Of a stretch of 16,237 nucleotides of DNA, positions 14,822 to 16,237 are shown piece after piece. The notes under the pieces are model-generated. The model did not search any database, was not told the DNA's origin, and was given only the letters and a program-made list of their open reading frames with translations. Origin of the DNA: Oscillospiraceae bacterium (GTDB lineage Bacteria; Bacillota; Clostridia; UMGS1810); the NCBI GenBank assembly GCA_022769845.1, contig JALEIO010000033.1:1-16237 (forward strand), in the 5' to 3' direction. The translations under genes and the position numbers were made by a program. The number at the start of each line of letters is the position of its first letter. The stretch's first letter is position 1.

Positions 14822-15667
14822 ATGAAATTTTCTGACATTAATCCCTTCGTGCGTTATGCAGCCAATGTAAGCATAGACAGCTCCATACCCGAATGCGGCG
14901 TTTACGACTGTCGAATATGGTATTTAAAATCAGGCAAAATCACAGTGTTTATAAACAACAGCTCGGTTACGCTTGAAAAAAATTCGGTTTTCTTCTGCAA
15001 CGCGGGAAGCATATATTCAATTTCGATTGAGCAAAAAACGAAACTTGTTGCAATAAATTTTGATTTAACACAAAGTGCAAGCACTGTGATAAACCCTTTT
15101 ACACCCGTTAAACTGAAAAATTTTAACAAAAGCAAAGTTCTCTCGCCCGAAAAAATCGAAAACAGCATTTTAGAAAGCTTTGCAGTTTTAAACGATGCAG
15201 GTGCTCTTTATCATATAATCGAAAAAATTGTATGCGAATTTTCAAATCATAAAATTTTTTACCGTGAAAAAAGCAGTTCGCTTTTAAAAGAACTGCTGGT
15301 CGAAATGCACCGCGAAAATATATTTAAAACTACCAATTCAACCGACGCAGTAAACACCGTTTTAAAGTTTATTGAAAATAACTATCAGTCGCATTTAACC
15401 AACTACTCGCTTGCAAAGCTTGTGGGATATCACGAGTATTATTTAAGCAAAATGTTTTCAAGGCATACCGGATTAAGCCTTCATAAATACATTATAAATT
15501 ATCGTCTTAATAAAGCAAAAGAACTGCTCACATGCACGCCTTATTCTATTGATGTCATTTCGGAAAAGGTCGGTTTTTCGGGCGACGCCGCGTTTTCGTC
15601 AAGCTTTAAAAAATCATTTGGAATAACCCCTACCGAATATCGGCAGCTTTATAAAAATATGATTTAA
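14822..15667 (+). CDS. AraC-family transcriptional regulator
   Basis: 281 residues. The N-terminal 110 or so residues form a cupin-like effector-binding domain (YLKSGKITVFINN, then VTLEKNSVFFCNAGSIY, typical of AraC_binding). The C-terminal 100 residues hold the two helix-turn-helix motifs: LAKLVGYHEYYLSKMFSRH then INYRLNKAKELL, and ISEKVGFSGDAAFSSSFKK followed by the classic GITPTEYR. AAGG lies 8-12 bases before the ATG; a nearby upstream ATG gives only three codons. It is divergent from the U32-like/QueG-like operon and probably controls it in response to a small molecule. No terminator follows; the rubrerythrin has its own promoter. Confidence 0.93.
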   Translation: MKFSDINPFVRYAANVSIDSSIPECGVYDCRIWYLKSGKITVFINNSSVTLEKNSVFFCNAGSIYSISIEQKTKLVAINFDLTQSASTVINPFTPVKLKNFNKSKVLSPEKIENSILESFAVLNDAGALYHIIEKIVCEFSNHKIFYREKSSSLLKELLVEMHRENIFKTTNSTDAVNTVLKFIENNYQSHLTNYSLAKLVGYHEYYLSKMFSRHTGLSLHKYIINYRLNKAKELLTCTPYSIDVISEKVGFSGDAAFSSSFKKSFGITPTEYRQLYKNMI

Positions 15668-15686
15668 AATTTTTTTGAAAAAAGTA

Positions 15687-15714
15687 TTGACAAAATAAAA
15701 AAAAGTAGTATAAT
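15687..15714 (+). promoter_or_regulatory. Promoter of the reverse rubrerythrin gene
   Basis: TTGACA (15687-15692), 16 bases, TATAAT (15709-15714): both hexamers are consensus. The leader is about 48 bases and ends in AAGGAG before the ATG. Confidence 0.85.
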
Positions 15715-15719
15715 AATAT

Positions 15720-15734
15720 TAGTAATCATTATTA
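15720..15734. promoter_or_regulatory. PerR-box-like operator
   Basis: TAGTAATCATTATTA centred at 15727 matches the Bacillus PerR box TTATAATNATTATAA at 11 of 14 defined positions, with a perfect TAATNATTA core. It sits over the expected transcription start of a rubrerythrin gene. PerR control of reverse rubrerythrins is established in Clostridium acetobutylicum, so peroxide-responsive repression is likely here. Confidence 0.5.
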
Positions 15735-15767
15735 TTAATAAAAATTTTAAATAAGGAGATGTTTGTT

Positions 15768-16237
15768 ATGAAAAAATTTGTATGTCCAGTATGCGGTTAT
15801 GTTCACGAGGGTGACAACCCCCCCGCAAAATGTCCGCAATGCGGCGTTGACGGTTCTAAATTCACAGTTATGGAGGAAGGCGCATTAAACTTTGCTTGCG
15901 AGCATGTTATCGGCGTAGGCGCAAAAGACAAAATTGATCCGTGGGTTTATGAAGGTTTAAAAGCAAACTTTGAAGGCGAATGCACAGAAGTTGGTATGTA
16001 TATTGCAATGAGCAGACAGGCTGTAAGAGAAGGTTATCCCGAAGTTGGCGATTTTTATATGAGAGCTGCTTTGGAAGAGGCTGAACACGCTGCTAAATTT
16101 GCAGAGCTTCTCGGCGAGGTTGTTACAACTTCTACAAAGAAAAACCTTGAAATGCGTGCTGAAGCAGAATGTGGAGCAACAGCAGGAAAATTTGAGCTTG
16201 CTAAAAAAGCTAAAGAACTTGGCTATGACGCTATTCA
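15768..16237 (+). CDS. Reverse rubrerythrin, C-terminus cut by window edge
   Basis: Non-haem di-iron peroxidase of anaerobes that reduces hydrogen peroxide with electrons from NAD(P)H via rubredoxin-type carriers. The domain order is rubredoxin first: C6-P-V-C9 and C22-P-Q-C25 hold the Fe(Cys)4 site. The ferritin-like four-helix domain follows, with NFEGECTEVGMY supplying the first helix glutamates and ALEEAEHAAKF the E-x-x-H pair; AEAECGATAGKFELA begins the third helix. At least 156 residues are present of about 180 expected. The start has AAGGAG 9 bases upstream. It has its own strong promoter and a PerR-like box. Repeated GAA, GCT and AAA codons suggest high expression. Confidence 0.93.
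   Translation, partial: MKKFVCPVCGYVHEGDNPPAKCPQCGVDGSKFTVMEEGALNFACEHVIGVGAKDKIDPWVYEGLKANFEGECTEVGMYIAMSRQAVREGYPEVGDFYMRAALEEAEHAAKFAELLGEVVTTSTKKNLEMRAEAECGATAGKFELAKKAKELGYDAI

Noticed and set aside
15664..15684. A/T hairpin after the AraC-family gene as a terminator
   Set aside because: The stem would be only T and A with a very small loop; too weak to call.
1..16237. CRISPR arrays, tRNA or rRNA genes, riboswitches
   Set aside because: No regularly spaced repeats, no cloverleaf or rRNA-like stretches, and all leaders are short or featureless to my reading.

Overview
The window looks like the chromosome of an anaerobic Clostridia-type Bacillota, probably from an uncultured gut-like lineage. 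The support is AT-rich DNA, strong AGGAGG-type ribosome binding sites, TTGACA/TATAAT promoters, a rubredoxin-first ('reverse') rubrerythrin, several 4Fe-4S proteins and no aerobic respiratory genes. No species can be named from the sequence alone.

Left part (1-3755) is a scarred accessory region. A large serine recombinase, cut by the left edge, is read leftwards behind a 37-codon GTG-started small ORF with a strong ribosome binding site. Beyond it lie broken genes: a DUF3795-type cysteine-rich protein with an in-frame TAA, a short unidentified coding remnant, a chimera of the start of exopolyphosphatase (ppx) and the end of polyphosphate kinase (ppk1) that also carries a one-base frameshift, and the C-terminal end of a polysaccharide deacetylase. 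An intact PAP2 phosphatase sits among them.

Middle part (3770-9401) looks like a carbohydrate-use module of two convergent units sharing a bidirectional terminator. Rightward, from a consensus promoter, are a DeoR-family regulator and an OPA/GlpT-like MFS transporter. Leftward are a GH42-like glycosidase, an AlkD-like DNA alkylation repair protein and a TIM-barrel sugar isomerase/epimerase. Next come a GNAT acetyltransferase overlapping a DUF554 membrane protein, closed by a nested hairpin terminator.

Right part (10843-15667) is the most interesting. A leftward operon encodes a U32-like TIM-barrel protein with a Cys/His-rich segment, then three adjacent but divergent paralogs of QueG-like (COG1600) double 4Fe-4S proteins. 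It is divergent from an AraC-family regulator, and the two candidate promoters occupy the same ~30 bp. This appears to be an undescribed multi-paralog iron-sulfur redox system, possibly corrinoid-dependent by analogy with QueG and reductive dehalogenases; its substrate cannot be told from sequence.

The window ends in a reverse rubrerythrin (cut by the right edge) with a near-consensus promoter and a PerR-box-like palindrome, consistent with peroxide-responsive control.
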